Source: Chlorobium sp. (GTDB lineage Bacteria > Bacteroidota > Chlorobiia > Chlorobiales > Chlorobiaceae). Taken from it: a stretch of 64,000 bases of DNA. Under the pieces are notes generated by a model. It was not told where the DNA came from. It ran no database searches and worked only from the letters and a program-made list of their open reading frames with translations. Each line of letters begins with the position of its first letter. Position 1 is the first letter of the stretch. Positions 1 through 7,898 of the stretch are shown here, piece by piece. Made by a program: the position numbers and the translations under genes. Where the stretch lies: assembly GCA_028282595.1 (NCBI GenBank), contig JANQHQ010000003.1, forward strand, positions 21,461 through 85,460, in the 5' to 3' direction.

Positions 1-214
1 CACCATCAAGGGCGAGCGCAAGCAGGAAAGCGAGGAAAAAGACAAAAACTACCATCGCGTCGAACGCTCCTACGGCAGCTTCTCCAGAAGCTTCAACCTC
101 GGTGAGATGATCGATCAGGAACAGATCGACGCCTCGTTCGACAACGGCATACTGCACGTCACACTGCCGAAAGCGCAGGAAATCAGGAAAACAAAAGAAA
201 TCTCGATCAGGTAA
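1..214 (+). CDS. Small heat shock protein (Hsp20 family), C-terminal part
   Basis: The open frame starts before the window and ends at TAA 212-214, so only about 70 C-terminal residues are visible. They read as the second half of an alpha-crystallin domain: an acidic/basic patch, a segment SFSRSFNLGE, then DASFDNGILHVTLPK, which is the conserved end of the domain. The tail holds the I-x-I type motif (ISI) used by small heat shock proteins to form oligomers. The family consists of ATP-independent holdases that keep unfolding proteins soluble until DnaK can refold them. That fits dnaK starting 65 bases downstream on the same strand. The start codon and any heat-shock promoter lie outside the window. 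Confidence 0.9.
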   Translation, partial: TIKGERKQESEEKDKNYHRVERSYGSFSRSFNLGEMIDQEQIDASFDNGILHVTLPKAQEIRKTKEISIR

Positions 215-228
215 AACCGACACAGCAC

Positions 229-254
229 GGGGCTCCCGGACACCGGGAGTCCCC
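229..254 (+). promoter_or_regulatory. Strong hairpin between hsp20 and dnaK
   Basis: GGGG at 229-232 plus CTCCCGG at 233-239 pair with CCGGGAG at 243-249 and CCCC at 251-254, with a three-base loop and one bulged T at 250. No T-run follows. It may be a partial terminator or an mRNA stability/processing element that sets the hsp20:dnaK ratio rather than a full terminator. The role is inferred. Confidence 0.5.
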
Positions 255-279
255 GATGTCATAACCAGGAAATTGGATC

Positions 280-2202
280 ATGGGTAAAATCATAGGAATC
301 GATCTCGGAACTACCAACTCCTGCGTGGCCGTCATGCAGGGAACCCAGCCGACGGTCATCGAAAACTCGGAAGGGTATCGCACGACGCCGTCGATGGTGG
401 CGTTCACCAAAACCGGCGAACGGCTCGTCGGCCATGCCGCGAAACGGCAGGCGATCACCAACGCCGAAAACACCGTGTTTTCGATCAAACGGTTTATGGG
501 CAGGAAGTTCGACGAAGTCCCCAACGAGAAAAAAATAGCTCCGTACAAGGTTACCAACGTCAACGGCGAAGCGAGAGTGGACGCAGGAGGCAAGGTCTAC
601 TCTCCCCAGGAGATATCTGCAATGATTCTGCAGAAAATGAAGCAGACCGCCGAGGACTTCCTGGGCGAAAAAGTGACCGAAGCCGTCATCACCGTCCCCG
701 CCTACTTCAATGACGCCCAGCGCCAGGCGACCAAGGATGCCGGTAAAATCGCCGGACTCGATGTCAAGCGCATCATAAACGAGCCCACGGCCGCCTCGCT
801 CGCATACGGACTGGACAAGAAAAAAGAAAACGAAAAGGTCGCCGTGTTCGATCTCGGCGGCGGCACGTTCGACATCTCGATCCTCGAGCTCGGCGAGGGA
901 GTCTTCGAGGTAAAGTCGACCGACGGCGACACCCATCTCGGCGGCGACGATTTCGACCAGAAAATCATCGACTACCTCGCGGACGAATTCAACAAGCAGG
1001 AAGGCATCGACCTGAGGAAGGACGTCATGGCCCTGCAGCGTTTGAAGGAAGCCTCGGAAAAGGCCAAGGTGGAACTCTCGTCCCGCACGGACACGGAGAT
1101 AAACCTTCCGTTCATCACGGCAACCCAGGAGGGCCCCAAGCACCTGGTTCTCAATCTTACCAGGGCCAAGTTCGAAGCACTCTGCTCCGACCTGTTCGAG
1201 AAACTCGTCGAACCCTGCAAACGCGCCATCAAAAACTCGAAACTCGACGTCAAGGCTATCGACGAGGTGGTTCTGGTGGGCGGTTCGACGAGAATTCCCA
1301 AGGTTCAGGAGCTCGTCAAGGAGCTTTTCGGCAGAGAGCCCAATAAAAGCGTCAATCCGGACGAAGTCGTTGCGGTCGGCGCGGCCATCCAGGGCGGCGT
1401 TCTCAGCGGCGACGTCAGCGACGTGCTGCTGCTCGACGTAACGCCTCTTTCGCTCGGCATCGAAACGCTGGGCGGCGTGATGACCAGGCTTATCGACGCC
1501 AACACGACGATCCCGACGAAGAAACAGGAGGTGTTCTCCACCGCCGCGGACAACCAGACGTCCGTCGAGATACACGTGCTGCAGGGCGAACGGCCGATGG
1601 CCACCGACAACAAGACCCTCGGCCGTTTCCATCTCGGCGACATTCCGCCCGCGCCGCGCGGACTGCCGCAGATCGAGGTCGCGTTCGATATCGACTCCAA
1701 CGGCATCCTTCACGTCTCGGCAAAGGACAAGGCGACCGGCAAGGAACAGAGCATCCGTATCGAGGCGAGCGGCAAGCTCAGTGACGCCGAAATCGAAAAA
1801 ATGAAGCAGGATGCAAAACAGCACGCCGCCGAAGACGAGGCGAAAAAGGAGGAAGTCGATGTCAAGAACAGCGCCGATGCCCTGATCTTCAGCACGGAAA
1901 AACAGTTGAACGAGCTCGGGGACAAGGTGCCGGCCGAAAGCAAGACGCGTCTCGAGGGCGCTCTCGAAAAACTCCGCGAAGCGCACAAATCCGGAAGCGT
2001 CGAGGCGATCAAGCCCGCAATGGAGGAGCTCAACACCGTATGGAACGAGGTCGCCTCCACGCTCTACCAGTCACAACAGGGCGAACAGCAGGCCGCCGGA
2101 CCGGAAACCGCCGAAAAGAGCGGCGACGAGTCGAAAGCGAAGAGCGACGGCGAAGTCGATGCCGAGTACGAAGTCATCGACGGCAACGATAAGGACAAGT
2201 AA
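280..2202 (+). CDS. dnaK: Chaperone protein DnaK (Hsp70)
   Basis: Full-length Hsp70 chaperone (640 aa, usual size) that binds exposed hydrophobic stretches of client proteins in an ATP cycle driven by DnaJ and GrpE. The nucleotide-binding domain starts with GIDLGTTNSC near residue 6 and contains the phosphate motif DLGGGTFDIS near residue 190. The interdomain linker DVLLLDVTPLSLGIETLGG lies near residue 385, followed by the beta-sandwich substrate domain and a helical lid. The C-terminus is rich in acidic residues and ends EYEVIDGNDKDK, the typical DnaJ-contacting tail. An AGGA ribosome site lies nine bases before the ATG at 280. dnaJ and grpE are not next to it here. A clear terminator follows at about 2229-2257. 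Confidence 0.99.
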   Translation: MGKIIGIDLGTTNSCVAVMQGTQPTVIENSEGYRTTPSMVAFTKTGERLVGHAAKRQAITNAENTVFSIKRFMGRKFDEVPNEKKIAPYKVTNVNGEARVDAGGKVYSPQEISAMILQKMKQTAEDFLGEKVTEAVITVPAYFNDAQRQATKDAGKIAGLDVKRIINEPTAASLAYGLDKKKENEKVAVFDLGGGTFDISILELGEGVFEVKSTDGDTHLGGDDFDQKIIDYLADEFNKQEGIDLRKDVMALQRLKEASEKAKVELSSRTDTEINLPFITATQEGPKHLVLNLTRAKFEALCSDLFEKLVEPCKRAIKNSKLDVKAIDEVVLVGGSTRIPKVQELVKELFGREPNKSVNPDEVVAVGAAIQGGVLSGDVSDVLLLDVTPLSLGIETLGGVMTRLIDANTTIPTKKQEVFSTAADNQTSVEIHVLQGERPMATDNKTLGRFHLGDIPPAPRGLPQIEVAFDIDSNGILHVSAKDKATGKEQSIRIEASGKLSDAEIEKMKQDAKQHAAEDEAKKEEVDVKNSADALIFSTEKQLNELGDKVPAESKTRLEGALEKLREAHKSGSVEAIKPAMEELNTVWNEVASTLYQSQQGEQQAAGPETAEKSGDESKAKSDGEVDAEYEVIDGNDKDK

Positions 2203-2228
2203 ATCCAGCACGTTAGCCGAAACGGAAA

Positions 2229-2257
2229 AAGGGATTCGCAACGAATCCCTTTTTTTA
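2229..2257 (+). terminator. Rho-independent terminator after dnaK
   Basis: Stem AAGGGATTCG at 2229-2238, loop CAA, and the complementary CGAATCCCTT at 2242-2251, running into a T-tract up to 2257. It stands 27 bases after the dnaK stop. Confidence 0.93.
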
Positions 2258-2340
2258 TTTTCACCCGGATTTGCTAACTTGCTCTATGCATTCATTATCC
2301 GCTCAGGTGTTTTAATTTTTGCAATTTAAACACTTTTACG

Positions 2341-2724
2341 ATGCAATCAGCTGTCTGGTCCGGTAACGCCCTGCACAAAGTTGCCAAATACTACATCACA
2401 TCGGCCAAAAGGGATCGAAACGGGAAACTCGATATCACGATCATGCCCGCTTCCGGCAAAAGGAAGCTCTCCCCGACAAGGGAGTTGATCGAACAGTTGC
2501 AGGAGGGAAAGATCCAGTTGCTCATCCTGACCAACCAGCCGGATATTGCGATCGACGTGCCGCAGAAAGTGCTCGACAACGAGAACCGTTACGTCATCGA
2601 CTTCGACAAGAGAGGCGTGAAATGGACCATGAGAGACCTTCCTGTCTTTTACAACAATCTTCGCGGCGAGCTCTGCGTGGAAATAGACAAGGTGACCTAC
2701 ACCCTCGACGAGTTTTTCAAATAA
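2341..2724 (+). CDS. Conserved hypothetical protein, 127 aa
   Basis: A soluble basic/acidic protein of 127 residues with no signal peptide and no membrane segment. I do not recognise a domain. The sequence is well mixed, codon use resembles the neighbours, and the frame runs cleanly from ATG 2341 to TAA 2724, so it is probably a real gene. It has its own unit: the dnaK terminator lies upstream and the next gene (2775-2996) is convergent. An alternating basic segment (residues about 20-50) is followed by LLILTNQPDIAIDVPQ. Function unknown. Confidence 0.7.
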   Translation: MQSAVWSGNALHKVAKYYITSAKRDRNGKLDITIMPASGKRKLSPTRELIEQLQEGKIQLLILTNQPDIAIDVPQKVLDNENRYVIDFDKRGVKWTMRDLPVFYNNLRGELCVEIDKVTYTLDEFFK

Positions 2725-2774
2725 CGCACGCCGCCATATAGCAAGACACAGCCTGGTCGGCATGGGCAGTACTT

Positions 2775-2996
2775 TCAGCAAACCCACCGGTACCGCACCT
2801 CTCCGCCGGAACCGCCGCATGCACTGAAACAGACGGCACCGAAAGGATCGGGCTTTTGTTTCAGCACGCACCCCGACGCCACGAGATCCTCGAGGTGCGC
2901 CTCCATCGCTTCCGATCCCTGGTCGAAATAGCGGCCCAGTTCCTCGAGAGAAACCTGCTTTCTCTCCGAAATATATGTTTTCAGCTCTTCACGCAT
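2775..2996 (-). CDS. FeoC-like winged-helix protein, 73 aa
   Basis: Reading from ATG 2996, the protein begins MREELKTYISERKQVSLEEL and continues with GRYFDQGSEAMEAHLEDLVASG, the helix-turn-helix pattern of FeoC-like regulators. The C-terminal third carries three cysteines (residues about 56, 60 and 73), including the C-G-G-S-G-G segment that resembles the cysteine loop of FeoC. FeoC proteins accompany the ferrous iron transporter FeoB; no feoA or feoB is within reach here, so the iron link is only by family resemblance. The open frame extends upstream to 3125, but that part is hydrophobic and unlike the family, so I chose 2996. No strong ribosome site is visible. Confidence 0.55.
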   Translation of the reverse strand: MREELKTYISERKQVSLEELGRYFDQGSEAMEAHLEDLVASGCVLKQKPDPFGAVCFSACGGSGGEVRYRWVC

Positions 2997-3157
2997 TTTC
3001 TGAAATATTTTGCATTGCCCGATCGCGAACCGCCCAGTCTGCGGCCCGCAACACCTGTAAACACACAGCTTATCTTTAATGAATATAATTAAAATTATAT
3101 AACCATATAACCAAATATCGAACAAAAAAACCCGAAAGCCGAACCGTTCGAAGGGAG

Positions 3158-3185
3158 AAAAAAAGCCCGGGGGAACGCCCCGGGC
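3158..3185 (-). terminator. Rho-independent terminator after cpoB
   Basis: Read on the minus strand, an 8-bp stem GCCCGGGG (positions 3185-3178) pairs with CCCCGGGC (3172-3165) around a five-base loop, followed by seven T (plus-strand A at 3158-3164). It ends the tol-pal transcript. Confidence 0.93.
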
Positions 3186-3215
3186 CGTGAGTGATATCGG
3201 AAACCGCGAAAGCTT

Positions 3216-4049
3216 CTACTGCAGCTTGTCCTTGACGATCCTGGCCTCGTTCGAACCGGGATAGATCTGCACAAGCTCGCGGTAACGGACCCTGGCGTTC
3301 GTGGTATCGCCGATATTCTCAAAGGCGAGACCCTGCTTGAAATAGGCCGAAGGCCTCCTGTCCCCGTCCTTGTACTTTTCGATGACGAGCTGATACTCCA
3401 GAATAGCCTTCTCGTACCACTTTTCGTTGTAGTAGGTCTCGGCGATATAGTACTGGGCGTCGTCCGCGAGCGGGGAGGAAGGATAGTTTTCGAGAAGAAG
3501 ACCGAACTCCTTTCTTGCCGCCTGATAGTTATACTTCTCGAAATAACCGACCCCTGCGTCGTACAGTCCCTTCTCGTCCACAGCCGCCCCAAGGGCAACG
3601 GCGGATCCTTCCTGTACGGCGGCCGATTCCGGTGCGGGCGGAACCCGGACCGTATCCTCCGCTGCGGCGCTATCCGGAGGCGCTGCAACCGCCACACCGG
3701 CACTGTCGGCCGGGGGCGGAAGCTTCACGGTTTCGAGACCTCCCGGAGAGACAGGAGCGGGAACGGGGCCCGCCACCGGTTCCGTCCCGGCCTCCGGCAC
3801 TGCCGACTGCTGCGGCTCCCTCTCCAGCTTGTTCCGGAGCTCCTCTATGGTTCCCTTGAGACGAGAAACTTCATCGCGGAGCTGCTGGACTTCCGAATAC
3901 ACCTCCGCGGACTCTCCCCCGGTCTGCCGGGTCTGGTTTTTCAACTGTTTGACATCGTCCTGCAACATGTACAGATCCGTCTTGGAGGCGCATCCTGCCG
4001 TCATACACAGCACAAGTCCCCCGGTAATCATTCGAACGGTACGTTTCAT
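3216..4049 (-). CDS. cpoB: Cell division coordinator CpoB/YbgF-like lipoprotein
   Basis: 277-residue exported lipoprotein at the end of the tol-pal operon. Residues 1-20 are a lipoprotein signal peptide ending at a lipobox (MTAGC). Residues about 25-75 are a heptad-like coiled coil (LQDDVKQLKNQ, LRDEVSRLKGTIEELRNKL), then a Pro/Ala/Val-rich linker to about 150. A tetratricopeptide repeat domain follows to the end (YDAGVGYFEKYNYQAARKEF, then AQYYIAETYYNEKWYEKAI). This coiled coil plus TPR layout is that of YbgF/CpoB. In Proteobacteria CpoB is periplasmic and links the Tol machine to peptidoglycan synthesis at the septum; the lipoprotein form here would instead be membrane-anchored. Confidence is high for family, moderate for exact role. 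Confidence 0.88.
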   Translation of the reverse strand: MKRTVRMITGGLVLCMTAGCASKTDLYMLQDDVKQLKNQTRQTGGESAEVYSEVQQLRDEVSRLKGTIEELRNKLEREPQQSAVPEAGTEPVAGPVPAPVSPGGLETVKLPPPADSAGVAVAAPPDSAAAEDTVRVPPAPESAAVQEGSAVALGAAVDEKGLYDAGVGYFEKYNYQAARKEFGLLLENYPSSPLADDAQYYIAETYYNEKWYEKAILEYQLVIEKYKDGDRRPSAYFKQGLAFENIGDTTNARVRYRELVQIYPGSNEARIVKDKLQ

Positions 4050-4141
4050 CGCAACTGTGGCTCTTCTGTCTGATAGGGATAAAAAGCAGGTGTCAGCCGC
4101 GCTTCAGCGGCTGGCACCCGCCAGGCCGATAGTAAACCGGA

Positions 4142-4612
4142 TTATTTGAAAATGAAATGGGCTCTCCTGTTCTGGGACCAGGCCGCCTCGTTATGGCCGG
4201 GATCGAACGGACGCTCCTCGCCATAGCTGACGGTCTCCATACGGGAGGCGGCAACACCCGCGTTTGCGAGAAAACTCTTGGTGACATCCGCCCGTCTCTC
4301 ACCGAGGGCGATGTTGTACTCGGCCGTTCCCCTTTCGTCGCAATGCCCTTCGATCATGACCGCGACATCGGGATTCTGCACGAGCCAGGCCGCATTGGTC
4401 TTCAACTGCCCGGTGGCCTCGGGATCGAGCACGGCGCTGTCGAACTCGAAGAAGACATCGTCAAAGCCTGCGCTCCGGGCCTGATCCATCAACGTCCCTA
4501 CCGGCGCGGGCTGTACGGGGCTTGTATCGACCGCCGTTTCGGAAGATTTCGAAGAGCAGCCCGTCACCGCCACGGCGGCGGCAATCCAGCATACAGCTAA
4601 CAGTTTTTTCAT
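4142..4612 (-). CDS. pal: Peptidoglycan-associated lipoprotein Pal
   Basis: 156 residues from ATG 4612. Upstream in-frame starts at 4633 and 4726 exist, but AAGGA lies eight bases before 4612 and the signal peptide starts there (MKKLLAVCWIAAAVAVTGC, lipobox VTGC). The mature part is an OmpA-like domain: FFEFDSAVLDPEA, then VMIEGHCDERGTAEYNIALG with the conserved Asp/Arg that bind diaminopimelate, and ERRADVTKSFLANAGV. Pal anchors the outer membrane to the cell wall and is pulled into place by TolB. It sits between cpoB and tolB as in most tol-pal operons, which supports the call. Confidence 0.95.
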   Translation of the reverse strand: MKKLLAVCWIAAAVAVTGCSSKSSETAVDTSPVQPAPVGTLMDQARSAGFDDVFFEFDSAVLDPEATGQLKTNAAWLVQNPDVAVMIEGHCDERGTAEYNIALGERRADVTKSFLANAGVAASRMETVSYGEERPFDPGHNEAAWSQNRRAHFIFK

Positions 4613-4926
4613 GGTGTATCCTTGTTTTTTCATGTTGATTCTTACTGCTACAAAAAAGGCGCGGAAATTCAGGCATATTCCGCCGGGAAACAGCAGGCGA
4701 CAGACATCTCCGGGACGCTCATCCATTCATACCGGCGTTCCGTCTTGCCGTGTTGCGGCCGGGCAACGGGCCGTAAAACCGGAAAAAAATACACTGCATA
4801 AAGAGACAGCCCCCGCGATCGGGACGAAGAGAGTTGCTTTACCACTCCCGACCCGGAGCCGTTAAAAGCCGCAATGCCGCAGCATGCACATATGGCAGGC
4901 TGCGGCACACGGTGAGGCAAACGGCC
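4613..4926 (-). other. Gap between the small lipoprotein gene and pal
   Basis: About 310 bases with no convincing gene. It holds the hairpin at 4875-4907 and, nearer pal, the ribosome site of pal. Possible short frames on the plus strand are antisense and without ribosome sites. A secondary promoter for pal-cpoB could lie here but I cannot point to one. Confidence 0.4.
4875..4907 (-). terminator. Hairpin after the small lipoprotein gene
   Basis: A perfect 9-bp stem, TGCCGCAGC (4875-4883) and GCTGCGGCA (4899-4907), with a 15-base loop. On the minus strand it is followed about ten bases later by CTTTT. It may be a partial terminator that lowers pal-cpoB expression relative to tolB. Confidence 0.5.
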
Positions 4927-5091
4927 CTATCCTCTTGCCGGCTGAGGCGGCGGAGGCGGCGGGAGCGGAGCGGGCTCCTCGACCGGAGGCGGCGGAGGCG
5001 GCACAACCGCTTCTTCGCAACATCCGCAACCGACGACAAGAAACATCGCCGGTACGGCCATAATTTTCAAAAGGTTTTTGAAGGATTTCAT
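4927..5091 (-). CDS. Small proline-rich lipoprotein, 54 aa
   Basis: Short gene found by reading the minus strand downstream of tolB. ATG at 5091 is preceded by a very strong ribosome site GGGGGAG. The product starts MKSFKNLLKIMAVPAMFLVV and is followed by a lipobox cysteine (VVGC at 19-22), so it should be a lipoprotein. The mature part is only about 33 residues: GCCEEAVV, then two runs of six prolines split by VEEPAPL, and QPARG at the end. It starts 47 bases after tolB stops. I know no family; the location suggests a small partner of the Tol-Pal machine, perhaps a periplasmic spacer. Function is inferred from context only. Confidence 0.7.
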   Translation of the reverse strand: MKSFKNLLKIMAVPAMFLVVGCGCCEEAVVPPPPPPVEEPAPLPPPPPPQPARG

Positions 5092-5138
5092 ACTCCCCCC
5101 TTTTTTAGGTTAGTGATGACTGCTGTGAAAAGAACTGA

Positions 5139-6467
5139 TTACTTAAATGCGGCCCAGCAGGGTTGCATCTGCTCGCCAGAAAGCCTGAGACTTCTCTGGT
5201 TCCGCCCGTCCGCGTTCATGACAAACAGCTGTCTTCTTCCGTTGCGATCGGAACTGAAAACGATCATGCTTCCGTCGGGAGACCAGCTCGGGGCCTCGTT
5301 GTGACGTGAACCGTACGTGAGCTGCCTCATGCCTGTACCGTCCGCATTTACAGTAAATATATTGATTTCACCATTTTTTTGCATAGTGGTAAACGCAATT
5401 TTCTTCCCGTCCGGTGACCATGCGGGCTGGGTATTGTACTTGCCGCTGAACGTCAGACGACGTGCGCTCCCGGAAAACAGGTCCTGTATGAAAACCTGGG
5501 GATTGCCGTGACGAGAGGAAACAAACGCCATCTGCCTGCCGTCGGGAGAAAAACTCGGAGAAACGTCGATACCGTGATATCTCGTCAGACGCCGCAAAAT
5601 CGACCCGTCCGCGCCTACAAGATAGAGTTCCTGGTCACCCTCGAAGGAAAAGGTCGTCGCAAGCTGCCGGGAGCCCTTGCGCCATGCGGGATCTATCTTG
5701 ACGCCCTTGCGCGAGACGGAGACGATTTTGCGGCTGGCGAGATCCTTGATATGAAGAACGGGACGTCCCCCTGTATAGGCAAGATAGGCGAGATAACGCC
5801 CGTCCTGTGAGAGCGACGGGGTGAGGGCGAGCCCCCCCCCGGTGTTTGTCACGCGCCGGGCGCCGAAACCGTCGAAATCGGCAAGATAGATCTCTTTTTT
5901 CCCCGCGCTCGCCGTAACGTAGGCGATCTTGCTGCCGAAAATGGACGGCTTTCCGGTCAGCAGTTCGACAAGATCGCCGCAGAAACGGTGCGAGAGCGAA
6001 CGAATGTCATCCTTCTTGCCCTCGTAGAGTTTTTTGAGAAGAAGTTTTCCCGTCAGCGCATCGTACACCTCCATATGCATGCGCAGAGTCCCCCCTTTCC
6101 TGTCGAGTACTCCGCCGGCGTAAACTTCGGCGCCCACGGAACTGAGCGCCGCAAAATTGATCCGGCGCGCCCCCGCCTGATAGATATCTCCTCCCGTGAA
6201 GATGTTCAGCGGGGACTGGATGATCGAGAACAGCCCCGTGAAATCGAGCCCGCCCCTGACGACCGAGTCGATCTCCTTCGCATATTTCGCATTGCCGCTT
6301 TTTTTCGTATCGAGGGGCTTGAGCACGAGAGGAATTCTGCGGGCTCCTTCCTTTGAAATCCTTATGTACTCCCCCACCTGTTCGGCGAGAAGGACCCGCG
6401 GCAGTGCGAGGACGAGACAGAAGGAGAGAAAAAGCGTCCTGGAGAAAGAGAAACGAGGGGCGTTCAT
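5139..6467 (-). CDS. tolB: Tol-Pal system protein TolB
   Basis: 442 residues, close to the usual TolB length. A Sec signal peptide covers residues 1-28 (LFLSFCLVLALPRVLLAE). The N-terminal domain follows (YIRISKEGARRIPLVLKPL), with LDFTGLFSI and the AEVYAGGVL strand. From about residue 190 come WD40-like propeller blades, seen as repeated PSxSPDGxxMAFVSSRxGxxQVFIQDL units and PAWSPDGKKIAFTT. TolB is periplasmic, binds Pal, and responds to the TolQRA motor; it helps outer-membrane constriction at division. It is separated from the upstream tolA-like gene by 172 bases without an evident terminator. Confidence 0.96.
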   Translation of the reverse strand: MNAPRFSFSRTLFLSFCLVLALPRVLLAEQVGEYIRISKEGARRIPLVLKPLDTKKSGNAKYAKEIDSVVRGGLDFTGLFSIIQSPLNIFTGGDIYQAGARRINFAALSSVGAEVYAGGVLDRKGGTLRMHMEVYDALTGKLLLKKLYEGKKDDIRSLSHRFCGDLVELLTGKPSIFGSKIAYVTASAGKKEIYLADFDGFGARRVTNTGGGLALTPSLSQDGRYLAYLAYTGGRPVLHIKDLASRKIVSVSRKGVKIDPAWRKGSRQLATTFSFEGDQELYLVGADGSILRRLTRYHGIDVSPSFSPDGRQMAFVSSRHGNPQVFIQDLFSGSARRLTFSGKYNTQPAWSPDGKKIAFTTMQKNGEINIFTVNADGTGMRQLTYGSRHNEAPSWSPDGSMIVFSSDRNGRRQLFVMNADGRNQRSLRLSGEQMQPCWAAFK

Positions 6468-6639
6468 ACATCAATCGGGTTAATACCTTTCGCGAGACTT
6501 GCGGCGCCCGGTTTCAAAGGGTCGTGCGGAGGCCGGCAACCGGGAGGGATGATTCCGCCCTTATCCCCGAAAATAGCAAACTCGCGAAGTTATTTACAAA
6601 CGGCCGGGATCAAATTGTTCAAACCGGGGGACCGCACGT

Positions 6640-7440
6640 TCATTCGATACCCTGCGGAGTAAAGACCAGACCGATCCTGAGCGCTTCCCTCCGGCGGACC
6701 TCCTCGGGAACGGGCGGCAGGGGAGATGACTTCTCGATAGCCTTGAGCACGGTATCGTTAAAGTACTCGCTGACGGATTTTCTGTCGAAGGTGACGTTGC
6801 TTACCGATCCGCCCGGCTGAATGGTCAGTGCGACATACGCCTCGACCACCGTCCCTGCCCGTATGAGCCGGGGCGTGAACGACCAGTTCCGCTGAATGAT
6901 CCCCGCTATACGGACAAGGTATTCCTCATAGGGGGTCATGGGCGCCCCGTAGGTTCCCGCACCCGGTCCCGTACGTTTGTAGAGATCGGAGGGCGGGCCC
7001 TGCTTAACTTTTTCCTGCAACCGTGCGAGCGCACGCCGGAGGTCGTCCCGGGGCTCTTGCCCGACCTTTTCCCGAAGCTCCTTCAGGCGGTTGTCGATCG
7101 GCTCCTTCTTCTTTTTTTCCCCGGCAACGTTCTTGCGGGGTTTTTCGGCGACTTTTTTCGGGGGTTTCTTCTTTACGGGTTCCGGCGGCGATACGGTTTC
7201 CACGGGCTCGGGCTCGATAACCGGAGCCTCCGGACCTGCCGGCTCCTCGGGCTCGGGGGAACCGGGACCGGGAAGCGTCACCAGGCTGACGTCGATAATC
7301 CTCGGGTCGGGGGGCGCGGCGCCCGAGAGATGCTGTCCGAGAAAAGCGAGCGCCACCAGAGCGAGGTGCAGAACAACGGAAACCAGGAACGCGACCGCGA
7401 ACCGCCCGCCTTCTCTGTTTCCGGCATGTCGTCCGTTCAT
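6640..7440 (-). CDS. tolA: TolA/TonB-like energy transducer
   Basis: 266 residues with the standard transducer layout. A single membrane helix (about residues 14-36, FAVAFLVSVVLHLALVALAF) carries a histidine as in TonB/TolA. Then comes a Pro/Glu-rich stretch (50-90), a Lys/Glu-rich part (90-150), and a C-terminal TonB-type domain (about 175-266, YLVRIAGIIQRNWSFTPRL then VEAYVALTIQPGGSVSNV). It spans the periplasm and passes proton-motive energy from TolQR to the outer membrane. Since it sits between tolR and tolB, TolA is the best reading; by sequence the C-terminal domain is of the TonB type, so tonB-like is an equally fair label. It overlaps tolR by four bases. Confidence 0.85.
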   Translation of the reverse strand: MNGRHAGNREGGRFAVAFLVSVVLHLALVALAFLGQHLSGAAPPDPRIIDVSLVTLPGPGSPEPEEPAGPEAPVIEPEPVETVSPPEPVKKKPPKKVAEKPRKNVAGEKKKKEPIDNRLKELREKVGQEPRDDLRRALARLQEKVKQGPPSDLYKRTGPGAGTYGAPMTPYEEYLVRIAGIIQRNWSFTPRLIRAGTVVEAYVALTIQPGGSVSNVTFDRKSVSEYFNDTVLKAIEKSSPLPPVPEEVRRREALRIGLVFTPQGIE

Positions 7441-7898
7441 GGAACTTCCGGTTTTTCGCTCTCCCCGGACCGAAGGACGCCCGGTTCGGTCACCATGCCG
7501 ATCCTGTCGATCCCGGCCTCCCGTATCTGCGCCATCACGAACATCACGAAACCGTAGGGCAGGCCCTTGTCGGCCTTCAGATAGACCTCGCCGGTTTTCT
7601 TGACATCGATGATTTCGGGAAGGCGTTCCTTCAACTCGCCGGGATCGAGCTGATACTTGTTGATAAACACCCGGCGCGACTTGTCGACGCTCACGATAAG
7701 GGCTTCGGTTTCAACGTCCATCTGTTCATGAGAGGTTTCGGGAACCTCCACCTTCACACCGTGCGTCATCATGGGCGCGGTGACCATGAAGATGATCAGC
7801 ATGACCAGCATCACGTCGACGAACGGCGTCACGTTGATCTCGCTCATCAGCCTGCTGCGGCCGGAACCTCTTCTTGCCGAACCGTTACCGGAGTTCAT
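7437..7898 (-). CDS. tolR: Biopolymer transport protein TolR/ExbD
   Basis: 153 residues. After a basic N-terminus with MSEINVTPFVDVMLVMLIIF, the membrane helix carries the conserved aspartate (PFVDVMLV) that takes part in proton flow. The rest is the periplasmic ExbD/TolR domain (EVPETSHEQMDVETEALIVS, VYLKADKGLPYGFVMFVMAQ). TolR with TolQ forms the stator/motor that energises the transducer encoded next. It overlaps tolQ by 14 bases and the tolA-like gene by four, so the three are translated together. Confidence 0.94.
   Translation of the reverse strand: MNSGNGSARRGSGRSRLMSEINVTPFVDVMLVMLIIFMVTAPMMTHGVKVEVPETSHEQMDVETEALIVSVDKSRRVFINKYQLDPGELKERLPEIIDVKKTGEVYLKADKGLPYGFVMFVMAQIREAGIDRIGMVTEPGVLRSGESEKPEVP

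Noticed and set aside
259..1986. A 575-codon minus-strand open frame opposite dnaK
   Set aside because: It is an antisense shadow caused by GC-rich codon bias; dnaK is unmistakable on the plus strand. The same holds for long frames opposite ilvD, ilvB, cimA, the phosphoketolase gene, nifA and nifD.
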